A stretch of DNA of 64,000 nt, taken from Shuttleworthella satelles DSM 14600 (lineage in GTDB: Bacteria > Bacillota > Clostridia > Lachnospirales > Lachnospiraceae). The stretch covers positions 124,001-188,000 of the forward strand of contig NZ_GG665866.1 in assembly GCF_000160115.1 (NCBI RefSeq), in the 5' to 3' direction. The first letter of the stretch is position 1, and each line of letters starts with the position of its first letter. The position numbers were made by a program, and so were the translations under genes. Below the pieces are notes generated by a model. It worked only from the letters and a program-made list of their open reading frames with translations, did no database searches and was not told the origin of the DNA. Below are positions 27,127 through 36,346 of this stretch, piece after piece.

Positions 27127-27603
27127 TCACAGATAATTCTGCGCGAAATGCAAATCCCCATTTTTATCTACATCACAGACAATAAAGGAGGGCTTTCTCC
27201 CCGGCTGTCTGGGGAGACTGATGCTCCCCGGATTAATCAGGGTAACCCCATTGACGCATTCCATCGTCGGATAATGGGTGTGCCCGAAGACAGCGTAATC
27301 GCACTTGTGCGCCGCTGCCACAATGGCCAGATCCTCCAGACCCCAGCTGACATGCTCATGGTGGCCGTGGGTCACATAGAGCCGGTGCCGGCCCAGGGGC
27401 AGAACCAGATCGTTCGGCAGATCTGTCCCAAAATCATTATTACCCCGGACGACATCCAGAGGGCAGTCCGCCATGGCCTGCACCTGGGGCTGACAGGTCA
27501 GAATATCTCCGCAGTGAATCAGGCGGTCCGGACGCACTCTTCGGATGACCTCCCGCAGATTTTCATGCCTTCCATGGCTGTCACTGACGATGAGCACGCG
27601 CAT
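27127..27603 (-). CDS. YfcE/MJ0936-family metallophosphoesterase
   Basis: 158 residues, calcineurin-like fold. Metal-binding motifs in order: SDSHG, HCGDI, RGNND, THGHHE and FGHTHYP. The family hydrolyses phosphodiester test substrates; the natural substrate is uncertain. Its start at 27603 overlaps the end of rdgB by 23 bases, so the two are coupled, a common pairing in clostridia. Confidence 0.9.
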   Translation of the reverse strand: MRVLIVSDSHGRHENLREVIRRVRPDRLIHCGDILTCQPQVQAMADCPLDVVRGNNDFGTDLPNDLVLPLGRHRLYVTHGHHEHVSWGLEDLAIVAAAHKCDYAVFGHTHYPTMECVNGVTLINPGSISLPRQPGRKPSFIVCDVDKNGDLHFAQNYL

Positions 27604-28189
27604 ATTCCACCAATTTCTCCCGCATAGCCCTGAGAGCCTTTCCCCTGTGACTGATCCGGTTCTTCTCCTCAGCAGACAATTCCGCGGAGGAAATATCATA
27701 GCCCTTCGGCCAGAAAATAGGATCATAGCCAAAGCCGTTTTCCCCGGCCATCTTTTCTCCGATCCAGCCCTCCATGTTCTTTCGGATAACGATTTTTTCT
27801 CCATCCGGGAAGACAGCTGCTATCGCGCAGACAAAGCGGGCCGTTCGCTTTTCCCGCGGCAGGCCTGCCAGCTGATCCAGAATATATTGATTTTTCACCT
27901 GATAAGAGCTGTCGCGCCCCATGAATCTGGCAGAGTAAATGCCCGGCGCCCCATCCATTGCGTCTACTTCCAGTCCCGAATCATCTGCCAGGATGATCGC
28001 CTTGGGCGCCAGAGCGGCGACTGCCTCTGCCTTAATCACGGCATTTTCTTCAAAGGTGTTTCCATTCTCCTCTATGTTCAGGTCGATCCCGGCCTCCCTC
28101 ATGGAGCAGATCTCATAGGAAGCCCCTGCCATAATCTCCCGAATCTCCCGCATCTTATCCTGATTCCCGGTTGCAAAAATAATTTTCAT
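27581..28189 (-). CDS. rdgB: XTP/dITP pyrophosphatase
   Basis: 202 residues, Ham1/RdgB family; removes hypoxanthine and xanthine triphosphates from the nucleotide pool. N-terminus MKIIFATGNQDKMREIREI, then ILADDSGLEVDAMDGAPGIYSAR (split here as ADDSGLEVDA and GAPGIYSARF) and GFGYDPIFWPKG, all family signatures. ATG at 28189 behind GGAGATG. It follows the protease gene and overlaps the phosphoesterase. Confidence 0.95.
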   Translation of the reverse strand: MKIIFATGNQDKMREIREIMAGASYEICSMREAGIDLNIEENGNTFEENAVIKAEAVAALAPKAIILADDSGLEVDAMDGAPGIYSARFMGRDSSYQVKNQYILDQLAGLPREKRTARFVCAIAAVFPDGEKIVIRKNMEGWIGEKMAGENGFGYDPIFWPKGYDISSAELSAEEKNRISHRGKALRAMREKLVEYARAHRQ

Positions 28190-28212
28190 ATATTTCATCT
28201 CCATATATTTTT

Positions 28213-29910
28213 TTACTGATCCCGCCTGGCCGCAGGATTGCTGTAAGCCTTGAGGCAGAGGTTGGCGGAAATTTTCTTCTCTGTGCTCTCCCACTGGCTC
28301 CCGTCCTTGGAGATATAGCCCTCTCCGTCTTTCAAATCAATATTGGCTGTCCGATTGTCTCCGGTCCGGTACTCGATCGCCATTGGCTGCGTCGCGCCCG
28401 GCGTATCTAATTCTACGACAACGGCAAATTTGCAGTTTGCCCCGACCTCCTTTGGACTGTCAAATCGAATGGTATAAAAGCCCCGATCCTGCAAGAGGCC
28501 GGACGCCACCTGGACACGGTTGTTGAGCCCTCCGCTTCCTCGTATATTTGAGACGAATGAGACCTGGTAGCGAGTGTTCTTCCCAAGGGCATAAAAGCCC
28601 GCGGCCTCGACCTGGCTGTCCTCCCTGGCCGTGTAGAAATTCGCCGCGACGATTTTTCCGCTCCCATAGCCCACCTGGCCGATCCAGCCGGCCAGATCCG
28701 ACTGATAAATTTCTTTGAAATTGTCACTGTCCTCAACATCAGCGTAAGAGGCCGCCTGACTTCCAATGGTTGTGTCCTCATAAGACACATAGAAGACTCC
28801 GGACTCACCGAAATCCTTCCCCCAGGAATTCTGACAGATCCAGGCCCCGTCCTCTTTTGCATTGCCCTTGAAATTCTCCGCCTTGTGATTATCATCCCAG
28901 CCCACAATAATCACATCGTGGTTGGGACGATTCTTCCCCGTATAACAGTAGGAATTGCTCTCCTTGGAGTAGAAGCTGGCGGAAGAAATATCCGCATCGG
29001 CGATGTCGACATAGAGAGAGGACGTCATCCCTCCCCGCTCATAAACAGCCTTTTTGATGTCGGACAGAGAATTCTGATCCGGAAAACGAACCCCCTGCAC
29101 ATGCCTGTCCAGGCGATCATCGCTCGTTTTCTTCGGCCCCTTCCAGGATAAGAGATAGGAGGCGGCCATCTCATAATCCCCTCCCAGCCTGCTGTCCAGG
29201 CCAAACGCATTGTTATTCACCATATCTGTCACCGAGTACTGCTCCTTAGTCTGCGGAAGCAAAGAGGACTCTAAGGCCCCGATAGCCGCGTCTGCCCAAC
29301 ACTCGGAAGCAGAACCCTGATCCCGGATCTGACTGACCATCTCTTCATCCCGAAGATCAAATCTAGTCGGCAGAATCACCTTGCTGTTGCCCTGTGAAGA
29401 AATGTTGACGGTTCTGGCATTCAAATCCCAGTCCACCTTGTAGCCGCACCAATTCGCCAGATCCTGCAGCGGAAGGAAACAAACGCCGCGCTCAAAGACG
29501 GGGGCATGGCTCAGCTTGACCTTTTTCTTGTTGTAGGTCGCCTCAAGGCTGCCCTTAAAAAGTGAAGCAGAGCTCTTTCCCCTCTGATAACTGACGCGCC
29601 CGTCCTCATGAACGCTCAGATGCGCGCCGAAAAGCTCCGGAACCAGGCTGCTTGAGACCATCAGCTCCATCTGCTCATCCACAAGAATATTCCGAAAAGC
29701 CCCATTGATATTCTCCCCGTCCAGGCTCGCCTTGATACTGCGGGAAGAATTGATCTGGGCGGCCTGCATGGGGTAGAAGGCACTTGCCTCCTGCCTGACA
29801 TTTTGATAGTTCCCTACCTGAGAGCCCTGGTCTACACTGTCTGTGAACTTGAGTCCGCAGAGCAGCGCCAGCACCAGGGTAAATGCTATATATCTGCGGG
29901 AATATCGCAT
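28213..29910 (-). CDS. Secreted C1-family cysteine protease with lectin-like domain
   Basis: 565 residues. A signal peptide or anchor (residues 5-22) is followed by a region resembling copper-amine-oxidase N-terminal stalk domains (about 65-172). A papain-like catalytic domain covers 180-395: Gln198 of RDQGSASECWADAA, Cys204, His331 (NHDVIIVGWDDN) and Asn361 (ICQNSWGKDFG). The rest (about 400-555) looks like the lectin-like domain found behind clostridial C1 proteases. It probably acts at the cell surface. Its ATG lies two bases after the rlmL-like stop, with AGGAG inside that gene, so the genes are coupled. Confidence 0.88.
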   Translation of the reverse strand: MRYSRRYIAFTLVLALLCGLKFTDSVDQGSQVGNYQNVRQEASAFYPMQAAQINSSRSIKASLDGENINGAFRNILVDEQMELMVSSSLVPELFGAHLSVHEDGRVSYQRGKSSASLFKGSLEATYNKKKVKLSHAPVFERGVCFLPLQDLANWCGYKVDWDLNARTVNISSQGNSKVILPTRFDLRDEEMVSQIRDQGSASECWADAAIGALESSLLPQTKEQYSVTDMVNNNAFGLDSRLGGDYEMAASYLLSWKGPKKTSDDRLDRHVQGVRFPDQNSLSDIKKAVYERGGMTSSLYVDIADADISSASFYSKESNSYCYTGKNRPNHDVIIVGWDDNHKAENFKGNAKEDGAWICQNSWGKDFGESGVFYVSYEDTTIGSQAASYADVEDSDNFKEIYQSDLAGWIGQVGYGSGKIVAANFYTAREDSQVEAAGFYALGKNTRYQVSFVSNIRGSGGLNNRVQVASGLLQDRGFYTIRFDSPKEVGANCKFAVVVELDTPGATQPMAIEYRTGDNRTANIDLKDGEGYISKDGSQWESTEKKISANLCLKAYSNPAARRDQ

Positions 29911-29911
29911 C

Positions 29912-31069
29912 TTAATTCTCCTGCTTCTTCCGCCTGGGCGGCTTGGGACCCAGATACTGATAGAAATAGGTCTTAATCATACCATTGTATATCTTTCGAT
30001 TCTTATCCGCTTTCCGTCCCAGGTATTTCTGCGCGTCCTCATAGGATGTGATGATATACATAGACCAGTCATCCAGACTGCGATAAGCGCGGCCGATCGC
30101 CGCATAGAGCTCCGGCAGGTCCTTCTGATCCTCCAACCGCTCGCCATAGGGCGGGTTGGTCAGAATAAAGCCGTACTTCTTGGGATGGGATGTATCTCTG
30201 ACATCTCTTTGCTGAAAGTGGATCAGATCGGCCACTCCGGCTCTGCGGGCATTCTGACGGGCGATTTCCACCATCCTGGGATCCAGGTCATAGCCCTGCA
30301 GATTCGTCCTGACGTCCGGATTGATCTGTCCCCTGGCATCGGCGCGAAGGTCTCTCCAGACCTGCGGATCAATCAGATTGGTCCACTGTTCCCCTGTAAA
30401 GGACCGGTCCAATCCCGGGGCAATATTCGCCGCCATCATAGCTGCCTCAATCAGAATGGTCCCGGATCCGCAGAAGGGATCCATCAGAATCCGGTCCGCA
30501 TGCCAGGGAGTCAGCATGAGAAGCCCCGCCGCCAGGGTCTCAGATAAAGGCGCTTTCGACGTGAGCGTGCGATAGCCCCGCTTATGCAGAGGAAGTCCCG
30601 TTGAATCCAAAGTCACCATCACCCGGTTTTTCATGATGAAAATGCGCAGGGGATACTCCGCTCCCGTCTCAGGAAAATGTGAGATCCCATAGACCTTGCT
30701 CATCCGCTCCACCATGGCTCTCTTGACAATGGACTGAATATCCCTGGTCGAAAAAAGCTCTGACTTAACCGAAGTCGCCTTGGTTACCCAGAATTTGGCG
30801 TCCTTTGGCAAATAGTTCTCCCAGGCAATTCCCCTGATCCCCTGAAAGAGCTCCTCCCAGCTTCTCGCCTCAAACTCGGCGACGACCAGCAGAATGCGCT
30901 CCGGCGTTCGCAAGTGAATATTAGCATAGGCCAAAGCCTCGTAATCTCCCTCAAAAATAACTCTTCCATCCTCGACCCGGCTGATCTCATAACCCAGATC
31001 GTAGATCTCTCTTTTTAAAACAGCCTCCATTCCAAAATGGCAGGGGGCCGCGATCTGTAATTGTTCCAT
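29912..31069 (-). CDS. THUMP-domain SAM-dependent RNA methyltransferase
   Basis: 385 residues, YpsC / RlmL N-terminal type, which makes N2-methylguanosine in 23S rRNA or a related modification. The N-terminal THUMP region runs to about 160; the Rossmann methyltransferase follows with MDPFCGSGTILIEAA and the catalytic FILTNPPYGERL. Ends with a basic tail (PKPPRRKKQEN). ATG at 31069 behind GGGAGAG. Precise base methylated cannot be read from sequence. Confidence 0.9.
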   Translation of the reverse strand: MEQLQIAAPCHFGMEAVLKREIYDLGYEISRVEDGRVIFEGDYEALAYANIHLRTPERILLVVAEFEARSWEELFQGIRGIAWENYLPKDAKFWVTKATSVKSELFSTRDIQSIVKRAMVERMSKVYGISHFPETGAEYPLRIFIMKNRVMVTLDSTGLPLHKRGYRTLTSKAPLSETLAAGLLMLTPWHADRILMDPFCGSGTILIEAAMMAANIAPGLDRSFTGEQWTNLIDPQVWRDLRADARGQINPDVRTNLQGYDLDPRMVEIARQNARRAGVADLIHFQQRDVRDTSHPKKYGFILTNPPYGERLEDQKDLPELYAAIGRAYRSLDDWSMYIITSYEDAQKYLGRKADKNRKIYNGMIKTYFYQYLGPKPPRRKKQEN

Positions 31070-31204
31070 GTACTCTCCCGCCCTGTAGACGTATCCGCGG
31101 AATTTTACCTCTCAGACAGCTTTTACCCCATCCCGTGCATATGCCCGAGCCCTGTGGACGCATCCGCAAACCCCCACCCCTCAGACAGGGCATCTGAATG
31201 ACCT

Positions 31205-31690
31205 TCACTGATCGACTGTGACGTCCGCAAAGGAAAACCGAATCAACTTTTTCAAGGAGGAAGGAGCAAGCTCTACCTGAAATCCCACCTTGCCCCCGGA
31301 GAAGAGAATTGTCTCATATTGCTCAGCCGTTTCATGCAGCACAGTTGGAAAACTCTTCTTCATTCCAATCGGGGAACATCCGCCGTGCACATAACCGGTC
31401 AGAGGAAGCAGTTCCTTCTGCGGCAGCATGGCAAGAGACTTCTCCCCCACCACTTTGGCGGCCTTCTTGAGATCCAGCTCCGCGCAAACCGGAATGACAA
31501 AGACATAGTGCTCTTTCGTCTTTCCGACAGTAACCAGGGTCTTGAATACCCGGTCGGGATCCTCTCCTAGGGCCTCGGCAATTTCCTTCCCATTGGTCAG
31601 CCCCAGCTTCTCATAATTGTAGGCCTCATAACGCAGCTTCTTTTGCTCCAGGAGCCGCATTACATTTGTCTTCTCATCCTTCTTACTCAT
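31205..31690 (-). CDS. ybaK: YbaK/EbsC-type Cys-tRNA(Pro) deacylase
   Basis: 161 residues, small alpha/beta editing fold that removes cysteine mischarged on tRNA-Pro. Family marks: RVFKTLVTVG, FVIPVCAELDLKKAAK, and YVHGGCSPIGMKK, which contains the conserved GG(C)SP(I/L) loop. Normal length. The 135 bases before the methyltransferase start hold two diverged copies of a roughly 40-base sequence (31082 and 31151). Confidence 0.92.
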   Translation of the reverse strand: MSKKDEKTNVMRLLEQKKLRYEAYNYEKLGLTNGKEIAEALGEDPDRVFKTLVTVGKTKEHYVFVIPVCAELDLKKAAKVVGEKSLAMLPQKELLPLTGYVHGGCSPIGMKKSFPTVLHETAEQYETILFSGGKVGFQVELAPSSLKKLIRFSFADVTVDQ

Positions 31691-31830
31691 CTGACCCTCA
31701 AATTTCTGTGCTTTTCACTGTTCTATTATATGTGCCTTCCCGGACAGGGTAAACCATCATTCTGTTTTTTCTGATGGCAAGTTCACATACGATAGAGCAG
31801 GCTGTAGCATACGATAGCGCAGGCGCTCCC

Positions 31831-31859
31831 TTGACAATCCGACGGGTCTATGTCATAAT
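31831..31859 (+). promoter_or_regulatory. Promoter of tRNA-Arg
   Basis: TTGACA (31831-31836), 17-base spacer, CATAAT (31854-31859), 28 bases before the tRNA. Just upstream a 17-base sequence CATACGATAGxGCAGGC occurs twice (31786, 31808). Confidence 0.88.
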
Positions 31860-31887
31860 CCATTCTGTTGTCGACGAGACAGCTTAT

Positions 31888-31961
31888 GTGTGTGTAGCTC
31901 AGCTGGATAGAGCACTAGTCTACGGAACTAGGTGTCGGGGGTTCGAATCCCTTCACGCACG
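31888..31961 (+). tRNA. tRNA-Arg (ACG)
   Basis: Acceptor GTGTGTG/CACGCAC, anticodon loop CTACGGA (read as ICG), T-arm GTTCGAATC; CCA not encoded. One of the few plus-strand genes here. Confidence 0.95.
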
Positions 31962-31970
31962 TGTGATCAG

Positions 31971-32007
31971 AGCACTGTAATCTCTTAAGATTGCAGTGCT
32001 TTTTTTT
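31971..32007 (+). terminator. Terminator of tRNA-Arg
   Basis: AGCACTGTAATCT, loop CTTA, AGATTGCAGTGCT, followed by eight T. Confidence 0.92.
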
Positions 32008-32251
32008 CAAAATAGAGATTACAGGGTAAGACGTATCAATAAAAATCAATCAGCGCCTGCCTGAAATACCTTGGATTGCTTCCTTTCCCTGGATATATTC
32101 TCGAAGATCCTCTCCATAACATATTGGCCTATACCTCCCCTGAATATATCCACCTGTCCCGGCCATCAGAATATATGCGTCTATCCCTTGTCAACCTCTT
32201 CACTTTCGGCCAAAATAGTTGAGAATAGCAACATCTTCCAAGGAGCACCAT

Positions 32252-34165
32252 ATGAAAGACGGATTTGTCAAAGTCGCTGCGGCCTCCCCTGACCTCAAGG
32301 TGGCGGCCTGCCATTACAATGCCGATCGGATTCTGGACCAGATCGCTGAGCTTGCCCTGGCCGGGGCTAAAATCATGGTCTTTCCGGAACTGGCCATCAC
32401 TTCTTACACCGCTTCCGATCTCTTCTTACAGGAGGCCCTCATTGATCAGGCCAAAGAGGAACTCGGGCGTATCGCAAAGGCAACAGAAGGCGTAGATGCG
32501 CTCATTTTCATCGGCCTGCCCTGGGAGCACAAGTGCAAATTATATAATGTCGCCGCTGTCTTGAACCGCGGGAATCTGCTCGGTCTCGTCCCCAAGAAGC
32601 ATCTGCCCAACTACAATGAGTTCTATGAACTGCGGCATTTCACCCCGGCAGCCGATGAGATCGACCTGACCGACTGGCAGGAGGATCAGGTTCCCTTTGG
32701 CACCAATCTCCTCTTCGCCTGCCGGGAGCTTCCGCACCTGATCGTATCCGCCGAGATCTGCGAGGATCTCTGGGTTCCCGCGCCCCCCTCCACATCACAC
32801 GCCGAGGCGGGCGCTACTGTCCTGGTCAACCTGTCTGCCAGCGACGAAATGACCGGCAAGGCCGCTTATCGCCGCCAGCTGCTTATGGCTCACTCTGCCT
32901 CCACCGTCTCCGCCTACATCTATGCTTCATCCGGGGACGGAGAATCCACCCAGGATCTGGTCTTCGGCAGCCATAAGCTGATTGTGGAAAATGGATCTAT
33001 CCTGGCTGAATCTCCCCGCTTTGTCAACGGGACCCTTCTGTCTGAGATCGATGTGAACCGTCTGGCCGCGGAGCGCCGCCGGATCTCCACCTATCCCGCA
33101 GCTGACAGAGACGACTATCTGACCCTGCCTTTTTCCCTGGATCTGACTAAGACCGGTTTGACCCGCACCTTCCCATCGGCTCCCTTTGTTCCCTCTGACA
33201 AAAATCTTCGCGCCAAACGCTGTGAGGAAATTCTGACCATCCAGGCCATGGGACTCAAGAAGCGGCTGCTCCATACGCGGGCTAAATCCGCCGTCATCGG
33301 TATTTCCGGCGGTCTCGACTCGACACTGGCTCTTCTTGTCACCGTCAAAGCCTTTGATCTGGCCGGTCTGAACCGCGAGAATATCATCTGCGTCACCATG
33401 CCCGGCTTTGGCACGACAGATCGTACCTATACCAATGCCTGTCAGCTGACCCGCCTGCTCAAAGCCGCTCTGAAGGAAGTGGATATCAAGGCGTCTGTCA
33501 GCCAGCATTTTGCCGACATCGGCCATGATATCCGGGTTCATGATGTCACCTATGAGAACAGCCAGGCCCGCGAGCGAACTCAGATCCTCATGGACATCGC
33601 CAATCAGACCGGCGGTCTGGTCATCGGAACCGGAGATCTCTCAGAACTCGCTCTGGGCTGGGCGACCTACAATGGCGATCACATGTCTATGTATGGCGTC
33701 AACGCCTCCATCCCCAAGACGCTGGTTCGCTACCTAGTCGCTTTCTATGCGGACAGCTGCGGGGAAAATGCCCTGGCAGCCATTTTGCGTGACATTTTAG
33801 ACACGCCGGTCAGCCCGGAGCTTCTGCCCCCGAGAGAAGGCCTTATTTCCCAGAAGACAGAGGACCTGGTCGGCCCCTATGAGTTACATGATTTCTTCTT
33901 GTACTATATGCTGCGCGCCGGATTCCCTCCCTCCAAGATCTACCGTATCGCCCGGATCAGCTTTTGTGACCGCTACGATTCCAGGACGATTCTCAAATGG
34001 CTAAAGACCTTCTACCGGCGCTTCTTCGCCCAGCAGTTCAAGCGCTCCGCCCTGCCGGACGGGCCAAAGGTCGGATCTGTTGCTCTCTCCCCCCGCGGCG
34101 ATCTGCGCATGCCCTCTGACGCGTGTATGGAAGTCTGGGAGAAAGAGCTGGATTTACTCAACTGA
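32252..34165 (+). CDS. nadE: Glutamine-dependent NAD+ synthetase
   Basis: 637 residues; makes NAD+ from nicotinate adenine dinucleotide using ammonia channelled from glutamine. The N-terminal nitrilase-type glutaminase has its Glu ([14 protein letters not shown]), Lys ([13 protein letters not shown]) and Cys ([11 protein letters not shown]). The synthetase half has the PP-loop [14 protein letters not shown] and [18 protein letters not shown]. The start at 32252 has AAGGAG in good position; an in-frame ATG lies 11 codons upstream. A strong terminator follows. Confidence 0.96.
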   Translation: MKDGFVKVAAASPDLKVAACHYNADRILDQIAELALAGAKIMVFPELAITSYTASDLFLQEALIDQAKEELGRIAKATEGVDALIFIGLPWEHKCKLYNVAAVLNRGNLLGLVPKKHLPNYNEFYELRHFTPAADEIDLTDWQEDQVPFGTNLLFACRELPHLIVSAEICEDLWVPAPPSTSHAEAGATVLVNLSASDEMTGKAAYRRQLLMAHSASTVSAYIYASSGDGESTQDLVFGSHKLIVENGSILAESPRFVNGTLLSEIDVNRLAAERRRISTYPAADRDDYLTLPFSLDLTKTGLTRTFPSAPFVPSDKNLRAKRCEEILTIQAMGLKKRLLHTRAKSAVIGISGGLDSTLALLVTVKAFDLAGLNRENIICVTMPGFGTTDRTYTNACQLTRLLKAALKEVDIKASVSQHFADIGHDIRVHDVTYENSQARERTQILMDIANQTGGLVIGTGDLSELALGWATYNGDHMSMYGVNASIPKTLVRYLVAFYADSCGENALAAILRDILDTPVSPELLPPREGLISQKTEDLVGPYELHDFFLYYMLRAGFPPSKIYRIARISFCDRYDSRTILKWLKTFYRRFFAQQFKRSALPDGPKVGSVALSPRGDLRMPSDACMEVWEKELDLLN

Positions 34166-34169
34166 AAAG

Positions 34170-34216
34170 CCGCCCCGTCACGCATACAGATAAGCACTGT
34201 ATGCGTGACGGGGCGG
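34170..34216 (+). terminator. Strong hairpin terminator after nadE
   Basis: A perfect 20-bp stem (CCGCCCCGTCACGCATACAG and its complement) with a 7-base loop, four bases after the nadE stop. The tail is only moderately T-rich. Confidence 0.8.
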
Positions 34217-34300
34217 TTACTTCTTATTTATCCCTGTCTCTCATTCACTTTTCTGGCGAGAGCTATGCGCAAGAGACCCTTCCTGCCACATTACCTTCTC

Positions 34301-34678
34301 TTAAGCCTCTGCCTTCCAGAGACCATGCAAATTGCAGTATGCATAGGCAACAAGAGCCTTCTCCCCGTCGGCCAGCTTGAACTGAGCACAGGGAGCCTGG
34401 CCAGCCGCAAGATCCTTCTTCTGGTATCCCTGGGATGTCTCAAGAAGAATCCACTGGATCAGATGTTCCTCCGTCATAGGATGGTCAACGGAACCGACTT
34501 TCACTGTAACGGTATCTCCATCGACACTGACAACGGGAACATGTTTCTCCTGTGCCGCGTCTGTGGTATTGGCAGTCAGTTCTGTCATTTCCTCCCCGCA
34601 GCACTTGGGCGTGCATGCCGTCTTCTCTCCCAAAAAACTCACAAAGTTACCGCATGACTTACATCTGTAAAATAACAT
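34301..34678 (-). CDS. Desulfoferrodoxin-type superoxide reductase
   Basis: 125 residues. The N-terminal desulforedoxin-like iron site has Cys6, Cys9, Cys26 and Cys27 (RCKSCGNF, TPKCCGEEM). The catalytic Fe(His)4Cys centre has His46 (EKHVPVV), His66 and His72 (VDHPMTEEHLIQW), and Cys115 with His118 (CNLHGLW). It reduces superoxide to peroxide without making oxygen, as strict anaerobes need. It follows the rubrerythrin gene by 80 bases; the pair would convert superoxide to water. Confidence 0.95.
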   Translation of the reverse strand: MLFYRCKSCGNFVSFLGEKTACTPKCCGEEMTELTANTTDAAQEKHVPVVSVDGDTVTVKVGSVDHPMTEEHLIQWILLETSQGYQKKDLAAGQAPCAQFKLADGEKALVAYAYCNLHGLWKAEA

Positions 34679-34758
34679 TGTCCACTCCTTTATCCCTCAG
34701 CAGATCATTTCCTTATCCTTTTGGGGCTGATCCGCTACCATTCTGTCAGACACAAAAT

Positions 34759-35298
34759 TCAATAATTCTCTTCACGAACCTCGAAGAAGGCCTGCGGATG
34801 ATGACAAACGGGGCAGACCTCAGGTGCCTCGGTTCCAACACAGATGTGTCCGCAGTTACGGCACTCCCATACCTTAACCTCAGACTTCTTGAAGACCTCC
34901 TTCATCTCCACATTGTGGAGAAGCTTGCGATAGCGCTCCTCATGCGTCTTCTCAATCGCGCCAACGGCTCTGAACTGGGCTGCCAGATCCGCGAAGCCCT
35001 CTTCCTCCGCATCCTTAGCCATGCGCTCATACATATCGGTCCACTCGTAGTTCTCACCCTCGGCTGCGGCCTTCAGATTGGCCTCTGTGTCGCCCTGCAG
35101 TCCCAAATGACGGAACCAGAGCTTGGCATGTTCCTTCTCATTGTCCGCCGTCTTCTGGAAGAGAGCCGCAATCTGCTCAAATCCCTGCTTCTTGGCCACG
35201 GACGCGAAGAAAGTATACTTATTCCTGGCCTGTGACTCTCCGGCGAATGCCTCCTGAAGATTCTTTTCTGTCTTTGTTCCTGCGAAACGGTTTGCCAT
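34759..35298 (-). CDS. rbr: Rubrerythrin
   Basis: 179 residues. The N-terminal four-helix diiron domain (about 1-140) has [28 protein letters not shown] and [14 protein letters not shown], giving the Glu/His ligands of the peroxidase site. The C-terminal rubredoxin-like domain has CRNCG and [11 protein letters not shown]. Reduces hydrogen peroxide to water. ATG at 35298 behind AAAGGAGG. A PerR-like box lies about 50 bases upstream, so peroxide induction is likely. Confidence 0.96.
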   Translation of the reverse strand: MANRFAGTKTEKNLQEAFAGESQARNKYTFFASVAKKQGFEQIAALFQKTADNEKEHAKLWFRHLGLQGDTEANLKAAAEGENYEWTDMYERMAKDAEEEGFADLAAQFRAVGAIEKTHEERYRKLLHNVEMKEVFKKSEVKVWECRNCGHICVGTEAPEVCPVCHHPQAFFEVREENY

Positions 35299-35345
35299 AA
35301 TATCCTCCTTTGTATAATAGATGTTTGTTCCCTTTTCAGGAACTG

Positions 35346-35360
35346 TTATCATTATTATAT
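35346..35360 (-). promoter_or_regulatory. Candidate PerR box upstream of rubrerythrin
   Basis: ATATAATAATGATAA on the minus strand matches the PerR consensus TTATAATNATTATAA at 12 of 14 defined positions. PerR control of rubrerythrin and superoxide reductase is known in clostridia. Confidence 0.55.
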
Positions 35361-35653
35361 CCTTTTTTAGAGTATCCGCTTCAATATATTTATATCTTTT
35401 TTGTGTTAATTTTGGAACAAGGGTGAAATGTTTGCGAGGACTTTCAGGGAAATCTCCATTTAATCCATGAGAAATATTCTCTGTGAACAGACTTGAAAGG
35501 ACTTCTGTTCTAACTCGAGTAGAGAGAACATAATTTATTCATATATATTTGTTAGAATCGTCACATTGTTGACATAGGGGCACTCAGCTATCTATCTGTC
35601 ACGATCCTATTGACTTGCTGATTTTTCAGCACCCACACAAAAAGGAGTTATGA
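35361..35653. other. AT-rich gap between divergent genes
   Basis: Divergent promoter region of rubrerythrin and the plus-strand membrane protein. A TTGACA at 35574 has no clear -10 at the right distance. No small gene or structured RNA was recognised. Confidence 0.4.
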
Positions 35654-36085
35654 ATGTACAATTACGCTTATTCCGCTTATGACACCGGCATGGCAGCCGC
35701 TCTGATCGCCCTCGCCGCCGCCTACTGGTTTGTGGGCCTCATCCTCTATGTGATCACCGTCATGGCCATGTGGAAAATCTTCACCAAGGCTGGAATCGCA
35801 GGATGGAAATCCATTGTTCCTCTTCTCAACACCTACGAGCTCTTCAAGATTGCCATGGGCAACGGCTGGCTCTTTCTCCTGCTTTTCGTTCCCATCGTCA
35901 ACATTGTCATGGGCATTATGCTCTGGGTAAAGCTGGCCAGGGCCTTCGGTCACGGCGCCGGATTCGCAGTAGGCCTGATCTTCCTCAACACAATCTTCAT
36001 CCTGATTCTTGGCTTTGAGTCCTCCAGCTACCAGGGTCCCCTGGCAGATCAAAAAGAGGTTGGATCCTTCGAGCAGACAATGTGA
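35654..36085 (+). CDS. DUF5684-type small membrane protein
   Basis: 143 residues with about four hydrophobic segments (13-40 as one or two, 70-92, 100-118). AGIAGWKSIVPLLNTYELFKI between the first segments is the family signature. These proteins often sit beside signal peptidase I genes in Firmicutes, which is not the case here. AAGGAG precedes the ATG. Function unknown. A terminator follows. Confidence 0.8.
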   Translation: MYNYAYSAYDTGMAAALIALAAAYWFVGLILYVITVMAMWKIFTKAGIAGWKSIVPLLNTYELFKIAMGNGWLFLLLFVPIVNIVMGIMLWVKLARAFGHGAGFAVGLIFLNTIFILILGFESSSYQGPLADQKEVGSFEQTM

Positions 36086-36141
36086 TAACGAAGGTAGGCG
36101 AACATTCCGCCTGTTCTCCATAAATCAAAAGGTATTTCAAG

Positions 36142-36187
36142 AAGAATGCCCTCGTCCGGATCTCTTCCGGCCGAGGGCATTCTTTTT
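36142..36187 (+). terminator. Rho-independent terminator
   Basis: AAGAATGCCCTCG and its complement CGAGGGCATTCTT, with an inner CCGG stem, followed by TTTT. The inverted symmetry could also serve the convergent minus-strand gene. Confidence 0.85.
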
Positions 36188-36346
36188 GACAAACGAAACA
36201 GGCTCCAAGCATAATATTCTGTTTGATAAATGGAGCAGGCATAAAGCATGACATTCCGCGAATGATGGGACAAAACGTGTGGATAACGAATTCCTTCTAT
36301 AGTCCAGTATCTACATTTTTAGCCGGACAATTAAATTATCACAGGA

